Below, piece after piece: positions 8,810 to 17,307 of a DNA stretch of 47,776 nucleotides; positions within the stretch are counted from its first letter, which is position 1; the number at the start of each line of letters is the position of its first letter. Made by a program: the position numbers and the translations under genes. Source of the DNA: Butyrivibrio fibrisolvens 16/4 (GTDB taxonomy: Bacteria; Bacillota; Clostridia; Lachnospirales; Lachnospiraceae); contig FP929036.1 of the NCBI GenBank assembly GCA_000209815.1, positions 2,574,262-2,622,037 on the forward strand, read 5' to 3'. Below the pieces are notes generated by a model that was not told the origin of the DNA, did not search any database, and saw only the letters and a program-made list of their open reading frames with translations.

Positions 8810-9532
8810 CTACTGCATTTCTCCAATGCAGACGCTCAAGCCAAATATCTCGTCAACGCCACCCTCTTTAAGCACTTTGGCCACTTCGTCCATTGTTGTA
8901 CCTGTTGTATAAATATCATCAACTATAAGTACTTTTCTAAATTGTACAACATTATTCTGTAAACTAAAAGCTTTTAACAGATTTTTCTTTCTTTTTAAGG
9001 CATTTAGCTGTTTCATAGCCACAGTATCTTTGTTTCGTCTAATAATTTCCGTTTCCACAGGCAAGCCAGTTACCTTTCCAAGCTCTTTGGCAAATACAGT
9101 AGCTTGATTATATCCACGTCTTTTTCTTTTCTTTATACATAGGTACAGGAATAATAGCTTCTATTTTATTATCTTTAATCCAGTCTCCGTAATAATGAAT
9201 AGAATGTTTTGCAAATGTTTTTGCATAGCACCTTCTGTTTCCATATTTAAAGCGATACATAGATTCTTTCATATCTTTTGTATATTGATACAGGGCTTTC
9301 ACCTGAGTAAATTGTCTTTTTATTCTGGCACAGTTTTCACAAAGCTCCGCTCTTTCATCCTTAATAGGGGTTCCACATTTGAGGCAAACCACCTTCCCAG
9401 CCAGCTTTATTTTTTCCTGCATTCCTTACAAAAGCCCATTTCTTTTTCTATTTTTAATAAAACTTTATCACAGACAACGCAAGGTTTTGGATACAATACT
9501 TGCAGCAATGCGTCTATAATACTTTTAATCAT
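8810..9532 (-). CDS. comF: ComF-family amidophosphoribosyltransferase-like protein; two homopolymer frameshifts
   Basis: Three adjacent reading frames join into one ComF protein of about 240 residues. It begins MIKSIIDALLQVLYPKPCVVC with a four-cysteine zinc site (CVVC, CKEC), continues as IKLAGKVVCLKCGTPIKDER with further CxxC pairs, and ends with the PRPP-binding motif VLIVDDIYTTGTTMDE. The first break is one base missing in the A6 run opposite 9410-9415. The second is in the A5 run opposite 9121-9125, where one base must be removed or two added to restore YKEKKRRGYNQA. ComF in naturally competent bacteria helps bring transforming DNA into the cytoplasm. The start at 9532 has GGGAG upstream. 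The other codons are clean, so I treat the breaks as probable sequencing errors. Confidence 0.82.
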
Positions 9533-9548
9533 TAATAAATACTCCCGA

Positions 9549-9577
9549 TTGACTTATAATATAATTGTCATTAAAAT
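9549..9577 (+). promoter_or_regulatory. Sigma-A-type promoter for the lipoprotein-glycosyltransferase operon
   Basis: TTGACT (549-554), a 17-nt spacer and TAAAAT (572-577) lie 34 nt before the lipoprotein start. Each hexamer matches consensus at 5 of 6 positions. Confidence 0.65.
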
Positions 9578-9610
9578 TTAGTAACCAAATAAAAATTAAG
9601 GAATTTAAAT

Positions 9611-11065
9611 ATGAAGAAACGTTTTTTAAGTTTGATATTAATTGCAACCATGTCAATTTCGATGATTGCATGCCAGAAAAAGACTGAAAATCAGCCTATT
9701 AATGAAGTAAACGAAGAATCTAGTGAAGATTCATATTCGTATAATATATCAGCACTTTTATCAGAAGACAATACCTATAATCAAGTTCTTCTCAAAGGCT
9801 TTACAGATTGCCTTTCTGATTATATAGGAGATAGTCACTTTACCATCACCACTTCTGTGGTTGATGAGGAAAACCAAAGCGATATGATTTCATCAAAGGC
9901 CATCGCATCCTCTCCTGATATGATTTTTACTGCTGGTAAATCCACTCTTCTTTCTGCCAAGAAGGGAACAGATATTATTCCAATTATTGCCACAGGCATT
10001 ATTGATTTCAAGGGAACTCTTCGCATTGCCAGTCTTAATGGTAAATCCTGGGACAAAACCACTGGCACAAATGTTACTGGTGTCAGCAGCAAGCCTAGCA
10101 TCGTAGATCAGGTTTCACTTATGATTGAGGCTACCAAGGATTTACAGACTGTTGGTATTCTCTTCTCTCCAGAAGATACGGACGCTATATATCAGAACGA
10201 GATTTTCGAAGCTTATCTTAATCAGGCAGGTATCCCTTGGAAGGAATATCTCATTCCACTCAGTACTGTAGATACAGATTTAGATTTAGATATAGATGAA
10301 GATAAGGATGTAAAAACAGCTGATACTTCTAATGATGAGGCTACATCCGATTCTGATACAGAAAAACCAAAACAGAATTCTACAGCACTTACTCCTAGTA
10401 AGTTTGTTGCATTTTCTGCAAAGCAAGGCATGGATAATGATGTTATCGCTCTTGGAGAGGATGTAAATACAGGTATTAATTCTACTTCATCCACCCGAGT
10501 TGCTCTTATTTCAGAGTTCTGGACAGGTGCAAAGAAGCATCCTGCCACAGAAGCTAATAATGTAGAAGAAACTTCTGAGGAATCTTCAGATACTACAGCA
10601 TCAAAATCTACTAAGAATGATGATGAAGATGCCGAGGAGCAGGAGCCTACAACAGAAGAGCTTATCACTCAGGCTTGTTCAGAATGTTCAGCCCTTTACA
10701 TACCTTATGGCAGCATGCTTTCTTCAGACATGGAGACAATCGGTTCTGTTGCATCCAATGCCGGTGTTACTGTTGTAGCAGGCGACACTACTGTTGGTGA
10801 GAATGCTCTCGTTACTCTTTTCCAGGATCCTTACACTCTTGGATATGCTGCTGGAAAGAAAGCAGTCAAGGTATTTAATGGCGAAGACATTTCATCAATC
10901 AAGATTGGTTCCGGTGATTCAGATGATGCGGTTAAGCTGTACAACGGTACTATCGCTGAAAAGTTTGGTTTAGAATTTCCAAAATCATTCCAGGAAATCA
11001 ATGAGTTCTTGGAAACTTATGAATATGGCAGCACCACCACCAGATACTCTGCTGCAGGAGAATAA
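9611..11065 (+). CDS. ABC substrate-binding lipoprotein (ABC_sub_bind type) with acidic insertions
   Basis: A 484-residue exported lipoprotein. The signal peptide MKKRFLSLILIATMSISMIAC ends in a lipobox with Cys21. The body resembles the ABC_sub_bind family: SPDMIFTAGKSTLLSAKK, TDIIPIIATGIIDF, TNVTGVSSKPSIVDQVSLMIEATKDLQTVGILFSP, and later LITQACSECSALYIPYGSM and VVAGDTTVGENALVTL. Two acidic, Ser/Thr-rich low-complexity inserts (about 218-256 and 310-350) are unusual and may be exposed loops. Partner permease and ATPase genes normally follow such proteins, but none are here. Instead two carbohydrate genes follow, starting 3 nt downstream. Ligand unknown. Confidence 0.82.
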   Translation: MKKRFLSLILIATMSISMIACQKKTENQPINEVNEESSEDSYSYNISALLSEDNTYNQVLLKGFTDCLSDYIGDSHFTITTSVVDEENQSDMISSKAIASSPDMIFTAGKSTLLSAKKGTDIIPIIATGIIDFKGTLRIASLNGKSWDKTTGTNVTGVSSKPSIVDQVSLMIEATKDLQTVGILFSPEDTDAIYQNEIFEAYLNQAGIPWKEYLIPLSTVDTDLDLDIDEDKDVKTADTSNDEATSDSDTEKPKQNSTALTPSKFVAFSAKQGMDNDVIALGEDVNTGINSTSSTRVALISEFWTGAKKHPATEANNVEETSEESSDTTASKSTKNDDEDAEEQEPTTEELITQACSECSALYIPYGSMLSSDMETIGSVASNAGVTVVAGDTTVGENALVTLFQDPYTLGYAAGKKAVKVFNGEDISSIKIGSGDSDDAVKLYNGTIAEKFGLEFPKSFQEINEFLETYEYGSTTTRYSAAGE

Positions 11066-11068
11066 TTT

Positions 11069-12112
11069 ATGATTTTACACGTAATCAAATCCCGCATCTA
11101 TTCCGGTGCGGAGAATGTTGTTTGTCAAATTATAAAAGGTCTTTCGGACAAGGAGGAGTTCATTTATATGGCTCCTCACGGTCCTATTGAAGACAAACTA
11201 AAATCAATTGGTCTATATGATAATTATTACGGCATCGATAAGCTTAATGTAGCTGCTATTCAGGATGCCGTTTCTAAGTTTCACCCAACTGTGGTTCACG
11301 CCCACGATTTCACTGCCAGCGTTTTATGCAGTGTAGCTCTAAAGGGTAGTGTTCCCATTGTTTCCCATTTGCATAACAATCCACCTTGGATAAAAAATAT
11401 AAATATAAAGACTCTTTCCTATCTTTATGCCTGCAAGCATTTTAATCATATACTTATGGTTTCAGATGCTGTCAGGGACGAATACAAATTTTCAGGAAGA
11501 ATCCACTGCCCTGTTTCTATAGTGGGCAATCCATTTTCCGTAGACGGTGTTGTTTCACAGGCTGATACAAATAAGAATCCTGATTTAGCCAGCGATATTC
11601 TATTTGTAGGTCGCTTGGTTGAACAGAAAGATCCACTATTATTTGCTGAGCTTGCAAAGGAGCTTATTAACAGAGGCATTATTAGCACTGCTCGTGTCAT
11701 CGGTGACGGAGAGCTTCTTCCTGCACTAGAAACATTTGTTACAGATAACAATCTTAAAGGCAAGCTTGTGGCTGAGGGCTTTAAAAAGAATTCCTATGAT
11801 TACATGGCCAATACAAAGCTTCAGATTATGCCTTCAAAGTGGGAAGGTTTTGGTCTTGTTGCATTAGAGGCTATGGCTATGGGCCTTCCAGTTCTCGGAA
11901 CAAAGGAAGGTGGACTTGTAAATATAATTGATGAAAGCTGCGGCCGTGTGTGCTATTCATTGGAGGATTACGTGGATGCAGCCACAGAGCTTTTATCTAA
12001 TCAACAGCTTTATGAAGAAAAATCAAAAGGTGCAAGGGCTCGAGCCTTGGAATATAATAATATCAATGAGTACTGCGATAAATTATTTACTATTTATGAG
12101 GGGTTGAAATGA
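11069..12112 (+). CDS. Glycosyltransferase family 4 (GT-B fold)
   Basis: A 347-residue GT4 enzyme. The N-terminal domain starts MILHVIKSRIYSGAENVV with the usual GGAE-like acceptor loop; VVHAHDFTASVL and ILMVSDAVRDEY are typical of the first domain. The second domain begins ILFVGRLVEQKDPLLF and has the nucleotide-sugar motif EGFGLVALEAMAMGLPVLGT. It transfers a sugar from an activated donor in the cytoplasm; the acceptor is unknown. It is 3 nt behind the lipoprotein gene and overlaps the next gene by four bases (ATGA), so the three form one operon. Nearby flagellin and other glycosyltransferases make a flagellar or surface glycan target plausible. Confidence 0.9.
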   Translation: MILHVIKSRIYSGAENVVCQIIKGLSDKEEFIYMAPHGPIEDKLKSIGLYDNYYGIDKLNVAAIQDAVSKFHPTVVHAHDFTASVLCSVALKGSVPIVSHLHNNPPWIKNINIKTLSYLYACKHFNHILMVSDAVRDEYKFSGRIHCPVSIVGNPFSVDGVVSQADTNKNPDLASDILFVGRLVEQKDPLLFAELAKELINRGIISTARVIGDGELLPALETFVTDNNLKGKLVAEGFKKNSYDYMANTKLQIMPSKWEGFGLVALEAMAMGLPVLGTKEGGLVNIIDESCGRVCYSLEDYVDAATELLSNQQLYEEKSKGARARALEYNNINEYCDKLFTIYEGLK

Positions 12113-12642
12113 CACGAAAAGAATACAAAAGAATTCTCAGATGTGATTATTTAAGATATTCTAGTGATACTTCACTTTTAGGACGCATCAAAACCTATAA
12201 ACTTAAGCCAGGTTATGAATGGTGCCACTGGTACAGAAAGCTTTGCTATCAGAATAGCAAGCCATATCTCAAACCATTGGCATTTCTTACTCGCTTGCAC
12301 TTTCATAAGGTTTCTGTCAAATACGGAATTGATATTCCTAGTCATATTGCTCCTATTGGAGAAGGATTATTGATTGATCATTTTTCCTGCATAGTAGTTC
12401 ACACTGATGCTATCATCGGAAAGAATGTTACCATCAGACAGGGCTGCGTCATTGGAACAAATGGACGCGGGGTCCCTGTTTTAGAGGATGGTGTTGATAT
12501 GGGTTCAGGCTCAGCAATCATAGGGCCTGTTACAGTTGGAGCCGGCTCCATCATTGGTGCTCACGCTGTAGTCACCCACGACGTCCCAGCAGGCGCCACG
12601 GTCGTAGGTAACCCTGCTCGTATATTAGCTACAAATAATTAA
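12109..12642 (+). CDS. Hexapeptide-repeat acetyltransferase, serine acetyltransferase-like
   Basis: A 177-residue left-handed beta-helix acyltransferase. The C-terminal half has the CysE-like signature DIPSHIAPIGEGLLIDHFSC, VVHTDAIIGKNVTIRQGCVIG, and closing repeats ending in VPAGATVVGNPARIL. The N-terminus is short and helical (RRLLR-type, TRKEYKRILRCDYLRY) rather than the full CysE helical domain. With a glycosyltransferase directly upstream (4-nt overlap), O- or N-acetylation of a sugar is more likely than cysteine synthesis, but substrate choice cannot be read from sequence. It is followed two bases later by the structured repeat copy B. Confidence 0.85.
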   Translation: MTRKEYKRILRCDYLRYSSDTSLLGRIKTYKLKPGYEWCHWYRKLCYQNSKPYLKPLAFLTRLHFHKVSVKYGIDIPSHIAPIGEGLLIDHFSCIVVHTDAIIGKNVTIRQGCVIGTNGRGVPVLEDGVDMGSGSAIIGPVTVGAGSIIGAHAVVTHDVPAGATVVGNPARILATNN

Positions 12643-12643
12643 A

Positions 12644-12732
12644 AAGCTGGTAGGTATCAATCTCTTAGTATTGCTCAGCGAGACATCTAGTCGAGTAGAG
12701 TAATACTGAGGATTGAGACCGTAACCAGCTTT
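12644..12732 (+). repeat. Dispersed structured repeat, copy B (best-paired copy)
   Basis: Plus-strand fold: outer stem AAGCTGGT/ACCAGCTT, internal loop AGGTA on the 5' side and GACCGTA on the 3' side, then a stem of about 18 bp (TCAATC...CTC with GAG...GATTGA). At the top a loop region GCGA-GAC-ATCTA-GTC-GAG contains a 3-bp inner stem flanked by possible G-A pairs. It starts two bases after the acetyltransferase stop and ends with TTTCT, so it could also terminate that transcript. Copies A and C share both internal loops. Confidence 0.78.
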
Positions 12733-12779
12733 CTCTATATATTGTTAAATTATCTGATAATATTACAAAATCTAGCGAG

Positions 12780-12808
12780 TTTACAATTTTCTTTACTTAT
12801 GGTATTAT
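12780..12808 (+). promoter_or_regulatory. Sigma-A-type promoter of the FliD-like gene
   Basis: TTTACA (780-785), a 17-nt spacer and TATTAT (803-808), each 5 of 6 to consensus, lie about 92 nt before the start codon. I find no convincing sigma-28 promoter here, unlike the other filament genes. Confidence 0.6.
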
Positions 12809-12899
12809 GATAGTAACTATAAGTATCGATATCTATGTCCCGGTATAGACAAAGGATTGTCGAAGGTTTTATTTTCAAGGAAGAAAGGAGGGACGTCTC

Positions 12900-14174
12900 A
12901 TGGCACGCATTGATGCTGCGTACAACTATTTCATGACCACCTATGGCGACAACATAGGCTCTCGTTATGAATCCCATAAGAAAAGTGAATTACGCGACAC
13001 ATACAATAAAATAGTGAAGGCCAACAAGGACGCTCCTCTGTACAAGCTGAAAGAAACCGAGGATATGGGTCAGTTTGCCATTGATATTAAAGAACACGCT
13101 AATTCTATGGCTGTTTCAGTGTCAAATCTTGCTGCAGCGGGAGAAAGTGTTGAGGAAATCCTTAATAAGAGGATTGCTTCCTCTTCTGATCCTAACACTG
13201 TAGAGGCTGTCTTCGTAGGTGATGAATCCTCTAACACAGACGGATTTGATATTGATGTTCATTCACTGGCAAAGCCTCAGGTGAATGTTGGTAATTATCT
13301 TTCTCCTGATGGCCATAGCTTTGAGGAAGGCCAATATACCTTTGATTTGGACATTAAAAACCATTCCTACGAGTTCCAGTATAATGTTAATGCTGGCGAG
13401 ACTAATCTCACAGTTCAGCAAAAGATAGTCCGATTACTTAACTCTTCTGATGTTGGACTTAGTGCTTCTCTTGCTACCAATAGCGCTGGAGCAAATGCTA
13501 TCCAGATAGTATCCAAATCCACCGGCCTGCCTGAAGGAGAAAATTGTCTGTTCAAGATTTCTTCTCCTGTGTCATGGAGAGAGTTAAACACATTAGGTAT
13601 CGACCAGACTGTGCAGGAGCCTGTTAATTCCAGCTTCACACTTAACGGAAACGACCACGAATCCATGTCCAATTCATTCACAGTAAACAAGACCTACGAG
13701 CTTACTCTTAAGTCTCCTACAGATGGACCTGTTACTGTAGGATTAATGAAGGATACAGAAGCACTTACAGATGGTGTCAATCAGCTGCTAACCAGCTACA
13801 ACGGAATGATTGATATCGGATTGAAATATAACAATTCTCATCAGAACCGCACACTCTTTAATGAGATTTCTTCTATTGCAAAAGGTATGCAAAGCAGCCT
13901 GGAATTCGCAGGTATCTTTACTGATGGGCTTGGTCATTTATCACTGGATGCACATAGACTTTCAGACATCATTAACAGTCCTGATAAGGCCTCTGCATTT
14001 ACCACACTTAATGAATTAAAAAATGCCATCAATCTGGCGTCCTCAAAGGCCTCCATTAATCCAATGGCATACGTTGATAAAGCTATTGTTGAATACAAAA
14101 ATCCTGGCAAGACACTGACAGCTCCGTACGCTACCAGTGCATACTCAGGAATGATGATGAACTATCGTCTCTAG
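12900..14174 (+). CDS. FliD-like flagellar hook-associated protein, divergent
   Basis: A 424-residue protein, shorter than FliD and lacking its standard N-terminus. It nevertheless shows a FliD-like middle (FDIDVHSLAKPQVNVGNYLS, like the FliD segment with a conserved LAKAQ) and the C-terminal coiled region LTDGVNQLLTSYNGMIDIGLKY. The usual FliD C-terminal domain carries the same VxxxxxxYNxxI pattern. The C-terminus, MMMNYRL, is helical-poor. It may be a secreted filament-associated or capping-type protein exported through the flagellar system. GAAAGGAGGGACGTCTC precedes the ATG. Because a full fliD is present at 20816-23053, this is a second, specialised member. It ends at a bidirectional terminator. 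Confidence 0.68.
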   Translation: MARIDAAYNYFMTTYGDNIGSRYESHKKSELRDTYNKIVKANKDAPLYKLKETEDMGQFAIDIKEHANSMAVSVSNLAAAGESVEEILNKRIASSSDPNTVEAVFVGDESSNTDGFDIDVHSLAKPQVNVGNYLSPDGHSFEEGQYTFDLDIKNHSYEFQYNVNAGETNLTVQQKIVRLLNSSDVGLSASLATNSAGANAIQIVSKSTGLPEGENCLFKISSPVSWRELNTLGIDQTVQEPVNSSFTLNGNDHESMSNSFTVNKTYELTLKSPTDGPVTVGLMKDTEALTDGVNQLLTSYNGMIDIGLKYNNSHQNRTLFNEISSIAKGMQSSLEFAGIFTDGLGHLSLDAHRLSDIINSPDKASAFTTLNELKNAINLASSKASINPMAYVDKAIVEYKNPGKTLTAPYATSAYSGMMMNYRL

Positions 14175-14180
14175 AAAAAC

Positions 14181-14218
14181 TAAGCCATCTAGTAGCTTGT
14201 TAGCTACTAGATGGCTTA
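14181..14218. terminator. Bidirectional terminator between convergent genes
   Basis: A perfect 17-bp stem (arms 14181-14197 and 14202-14218) with loop TGTT lies 7 nt after the FliD-like stop. T-rich sequence follows on both strands (ATATTTT on plus, AGTTTTT on minus). The base of the stem contains the stop codon of the repaired CgeB-like gene. Confidence 0.9.
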
Positions 14219-15371
14219 TATTTTGGCTAATAATTCACTTATTCGAGCTTCGTAAGAGCAATTCTTTTTACAAACTCATATCCTTCTAAGGATATTTTTC
14301 TCGTAAGGTATCGTGATTTTTATAAAATTCCACCTTCTCGAATAAATCCTGGTTATTATAGTACCATACAAGGTGTTTTTCATTTTCGAAGTACATAGGG
14401 AGCTCTGCTTGGAAGTTGCTGATGCAAAATCCTCCTGCACCTAAGATATCGTAAACACGAAGTGGCACACCGCTCTTTATATTTGGAATGGTGATGTTTA
14501 GATTAATCTTTGACTCCTTGAATACCTTTGGCATCTCCTCCCAATAATCTACGCTTCCCCTGTAATTTACACGAATTAAATCTCGTACATTAGAGTTTGT
14601 GTAAATGCTCACATCATGATGCTTTGAAAGCTCTATCAGGATACTTCTTCTTTGCTTTTCTGCAATCTTAAAGCCAAGTGTAGTTACCGAGAAAATAAGA
14701 TTCAAATCTGACAAAGAATCCTCTGATTTTTCAAGTTCAAAATACTCCTGAAGTTCTGCCAAAATCTCTGGTGTCAGCATCCTGTCAATGATGTTGATGC
14801 CTTGCAAATCCTTTTGTGCTTCCATGGTTGCCTCAAAATATCCTCTGAGATAATCTGGCAGAGTATATTCTAATTTATCGTAAGAATTCTTCTCATATAA
14901 GGAGCCTACAAAACTGATTTCATTTTTATAATTTTCAAGGTCATTAGAATTTGCAAAAAGATAATCCAGTCTTTCAGTATCCACTGCCAAAGGCAGATGA
15001 TATATATGGTCTGCCCCCATTCCCTTAAACTCTTCCACATTAGTTAAATCAAATAGGAAAATTCTGTTGACACTATTGAAAACCGACTGGTGATATAGGG
15101 ATATAAGTGGATTATCGCAGCTCCAGCATACATACAAAAGCCCCTGCTCCTCACATACATTGGAGATTAAAGGGAAATAATTTACAGTAAAGAAAAACTC
15201 ATAAACATCAGCCTTTATCATCCCCCTTAGCTTCTCTGCAAAGGCTTCGTCCACATCATAATTAAGGAGGTCCTGGTAAACCTCCTCAACTTCATAGCCT
15301 AGCTTGATAAATGTGTACTTAATATCCTTATAGTTATATGCTTTCCAGCGATACATTAAAATCTTTTTCAT
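14216..15371 (-). CDS. CgeB-like glycosyltransferase; two homopolymer frameshifts at the 3' end
   Basis: A protein of the CgeB / GT-B type: MKKILMYRWKAYNYKDIKYTF at the start, VCWSCDNPLISLYHQSVFNSV, HLPLAVDTERLDYLF, NEISFVGSLYEKNSYDKL, then SKINLNITIPNIKSGVPLRVYDILGAGGF in the C-terminal domain. As read, it stops after REKYP at 14286. Adding one base in the A5 run opposite 14295-14299 and one in the A5 run opposite 14265-14269 gives ISLEGYEFVKKNCSYEARISELLAKI and a stop at 14216-14218. That is the C-terminal helix expected of this family, giving 385 residues. With only the first repair the end would be KRIALTKLE at 14239. It overlaps the next upstream gene by four bases. Role inferred: flagellin or surface glycosylation. 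Confidence 0.8.
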
Positions 15372-17232
15372 ACATGTAACGAATCTACTCCGTAAGTATT
15401 TTGTATTACGTTGACAAGCTGTTGATATGTAGCGACGGCCTCATCAGTTTTTCCTGCTTCATCCAGCTGTGCTATCTGCTGCAGTACCTGTTCCTCCAGA
15501 TTGTACATCTCCTGGAATTTCTCTGGATTTTCTGCCTTGGCAGCCTCTACCTTTTGAATCTGACCATAAAGATTTGCAAGCTCTGTAAGGGCATTTGTAA
15601 GTGCAGGTCTGATTCCAAACATGTCCTTTAGCACCTTTAGCGCCTTTGTTGGTTCATTCTTTGAATACTCCAAGAAATCTACAATATCGCATCCAAGCCT
15701 GGTTTCAGGGGCAAGTATTGGAAGTCCTCCCTCTACAGGAAACTTGGTATCGTGGGCTCTTTGCCACTTCATGGTAAGAGCCGAATAGGCTTCCAGCACA
15801 TCTGTAAGCTGCTTGAAATTATCCCAGTCTTTCACCAGAGATATTTGTTTTTCCAAAATCCTGACATCCATAAAAAGACCCATTTCCTTTTCGCCTTCTG
15901 TGGTCTTAAAGGCTGCCTTTAGATTATTAAGATTATCCAAATCATAATGAGGACAATACTCATCAATAGTATCTTCCAGTGCCTTGCAAAAACCTTCTTT
16001 GATAAAGAACCTGTTCAGTACATCCCTGAATTCTTTTTATATCCGTTTTTTGCAGAGAAATCTACAAGTGTAGTAAGAAAAGACCTGGATAAACGAACTA
16101 CATTTCCCTGCCAATTTATCTTTCTATAAAAACGTGTAAGATACGAATAGTCATTTCGATTAATACCTGCAGTCATTATGTAGCAATATACCAGATTAAG
16201 CTTTATATGATCAAAGGTATCATAAGAAAACAATCCACCCTGAAGATAGGTTTGCATCTTATCATTGCCTATTTTCTCATAGATGTTCAGGTAATATTCG
16301 CAAGCCTCAATACATTTTGCATCATCCCCAAGTGTCATATACGCAACGGCTGCATAAAAGGCTACTCTGGCAAGAGGCATTTCCATAACAGTAGGATTAG
16401 CAGCCTCTTTTTCATAAAGCGCTATGACCTCCTGGTATTTCTTCATTTCGTTCAAGGCCAGACCCATTCCACCAAAGAAGCTTCCTCTGTATCTTAGATT
16501 TTCGTTATTCTCCTTTTCCTTTGTGCGTTCATAGCTTTCCTTACAAATATCATAAAGATATTGATAATCATGAATGGCCTTAACCTCCTGAGCCAGCTGA
16601 TATGGCCATCTAAGGTTGTCAGGATCCTCCTCCATCATCTCCTTTATAAGTGGAATATTTCTCTGGGCATGCTTTAGATTATCTTCATCGCTTACATATA
16701 CATATCCAAAATGTCCTGCATATGCTTCCATAAACATAGTGTTTCCTTCTGCTGGAAGAATATACTCGTGGACCTTTCCTAAGAATCTGGTCTCAGGTGT
16801 TACGCTACACATTCTGATTACTTCGATATCCTGATATTCTTTTCCCTCAAAATCAAAATAATTGCGCTGGAAATATCCACCTATATTGTATGTAGTACAG
16901 TTTGGCTCCTTAAAAAAATCGATAACAGGCTTTGGGTCTAGGAACCATTCGTCATCATCGATAAACAAAAACATCTTTCCATTAGCCTGATTCAGCTGAA
17001 AATTTCTGGCAGCAGAAAAATCATTTACCCACTGAAACTCAAAAATCTCATCAGCATATTTTTCAATAAGTGCTCTAGTTTCAGGCTGGCAGCCTGTGTC
17101 CACTATCTGAAGCTCCGAATCGATAGCCTCACGAATAGGCATCAAAGATTTTAGGCAGCGCTCAGTAGTATCTGGCCTGCCACAGCATAAAAGTGAAATT
17201 GTAAGAAGCTTTGTCTTTGGTTTGTTGTTCAT
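15368..17232 (-). CDS. GT2 glycosyltransferase with TPR-like C-terminal region; one frameshift
   Basis: The N-terminal domain is a GT-A family 2 transferase: LLTISLLCCGRPDTTERCLKSL, IVDTGC, WVNDFSAARNFQLNQANGKMFLFIDDDEW, where DDD near residue 95 is the metal-binding motif. A helical region with TPR-like pairs follows (LRWPYQLAQEVKAIHDYQYLYDICKESYERT, YQEVIALYEKEAANPTVMEMPLARVAFYAAVAYMTLGDDAKCIEACEYYL). The frame breaks after NGYKK. One base missing in the A5 run opposite 16034-16038 restores KEFRDVLNRFFIKEGFCKALEDTIDEYC and joins the downstream helical segment to 15368, for 621 residues. I chose the start at 17232 (MNNKPKTK) because AGGTG precedes it; an in-frame start at 17283 has no ribosome site. 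Position next to flagellin suggests flagellin glycosylation. Confidence 0.83.
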
Positions 17233-17271
17233 GGTCACCTCATCCAACACTATTAACCCTATAATCACTGA

Positions 17272-17295
17272 AAGGCTCGTCATCTGACGAGCCTT
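17272..17295. terminator. Hairpin between the GT2-TPR gene and the 17308 gene
   Basis: A perfect 10-bp stem AAGGCTCGTC/GACGAGCCTT with loop ATCT. On the minus strand it is not followed by a T run, so it may be a weak terminator or a processing site; the plus side is more T-rich but no plus gene enters. Confidence 0.5.
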
Positions 17296-17307
17296 ACTTT
17301 TACTTAT

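Noticed and set aside
12815-12835. Sigma-28 promoter for the FliD-like gene at ATCGATAT
   Set aside because: The -10 matches only in its core and no TAAA lies 14-16 nt upstream; the sigma-A match nearby is far better.
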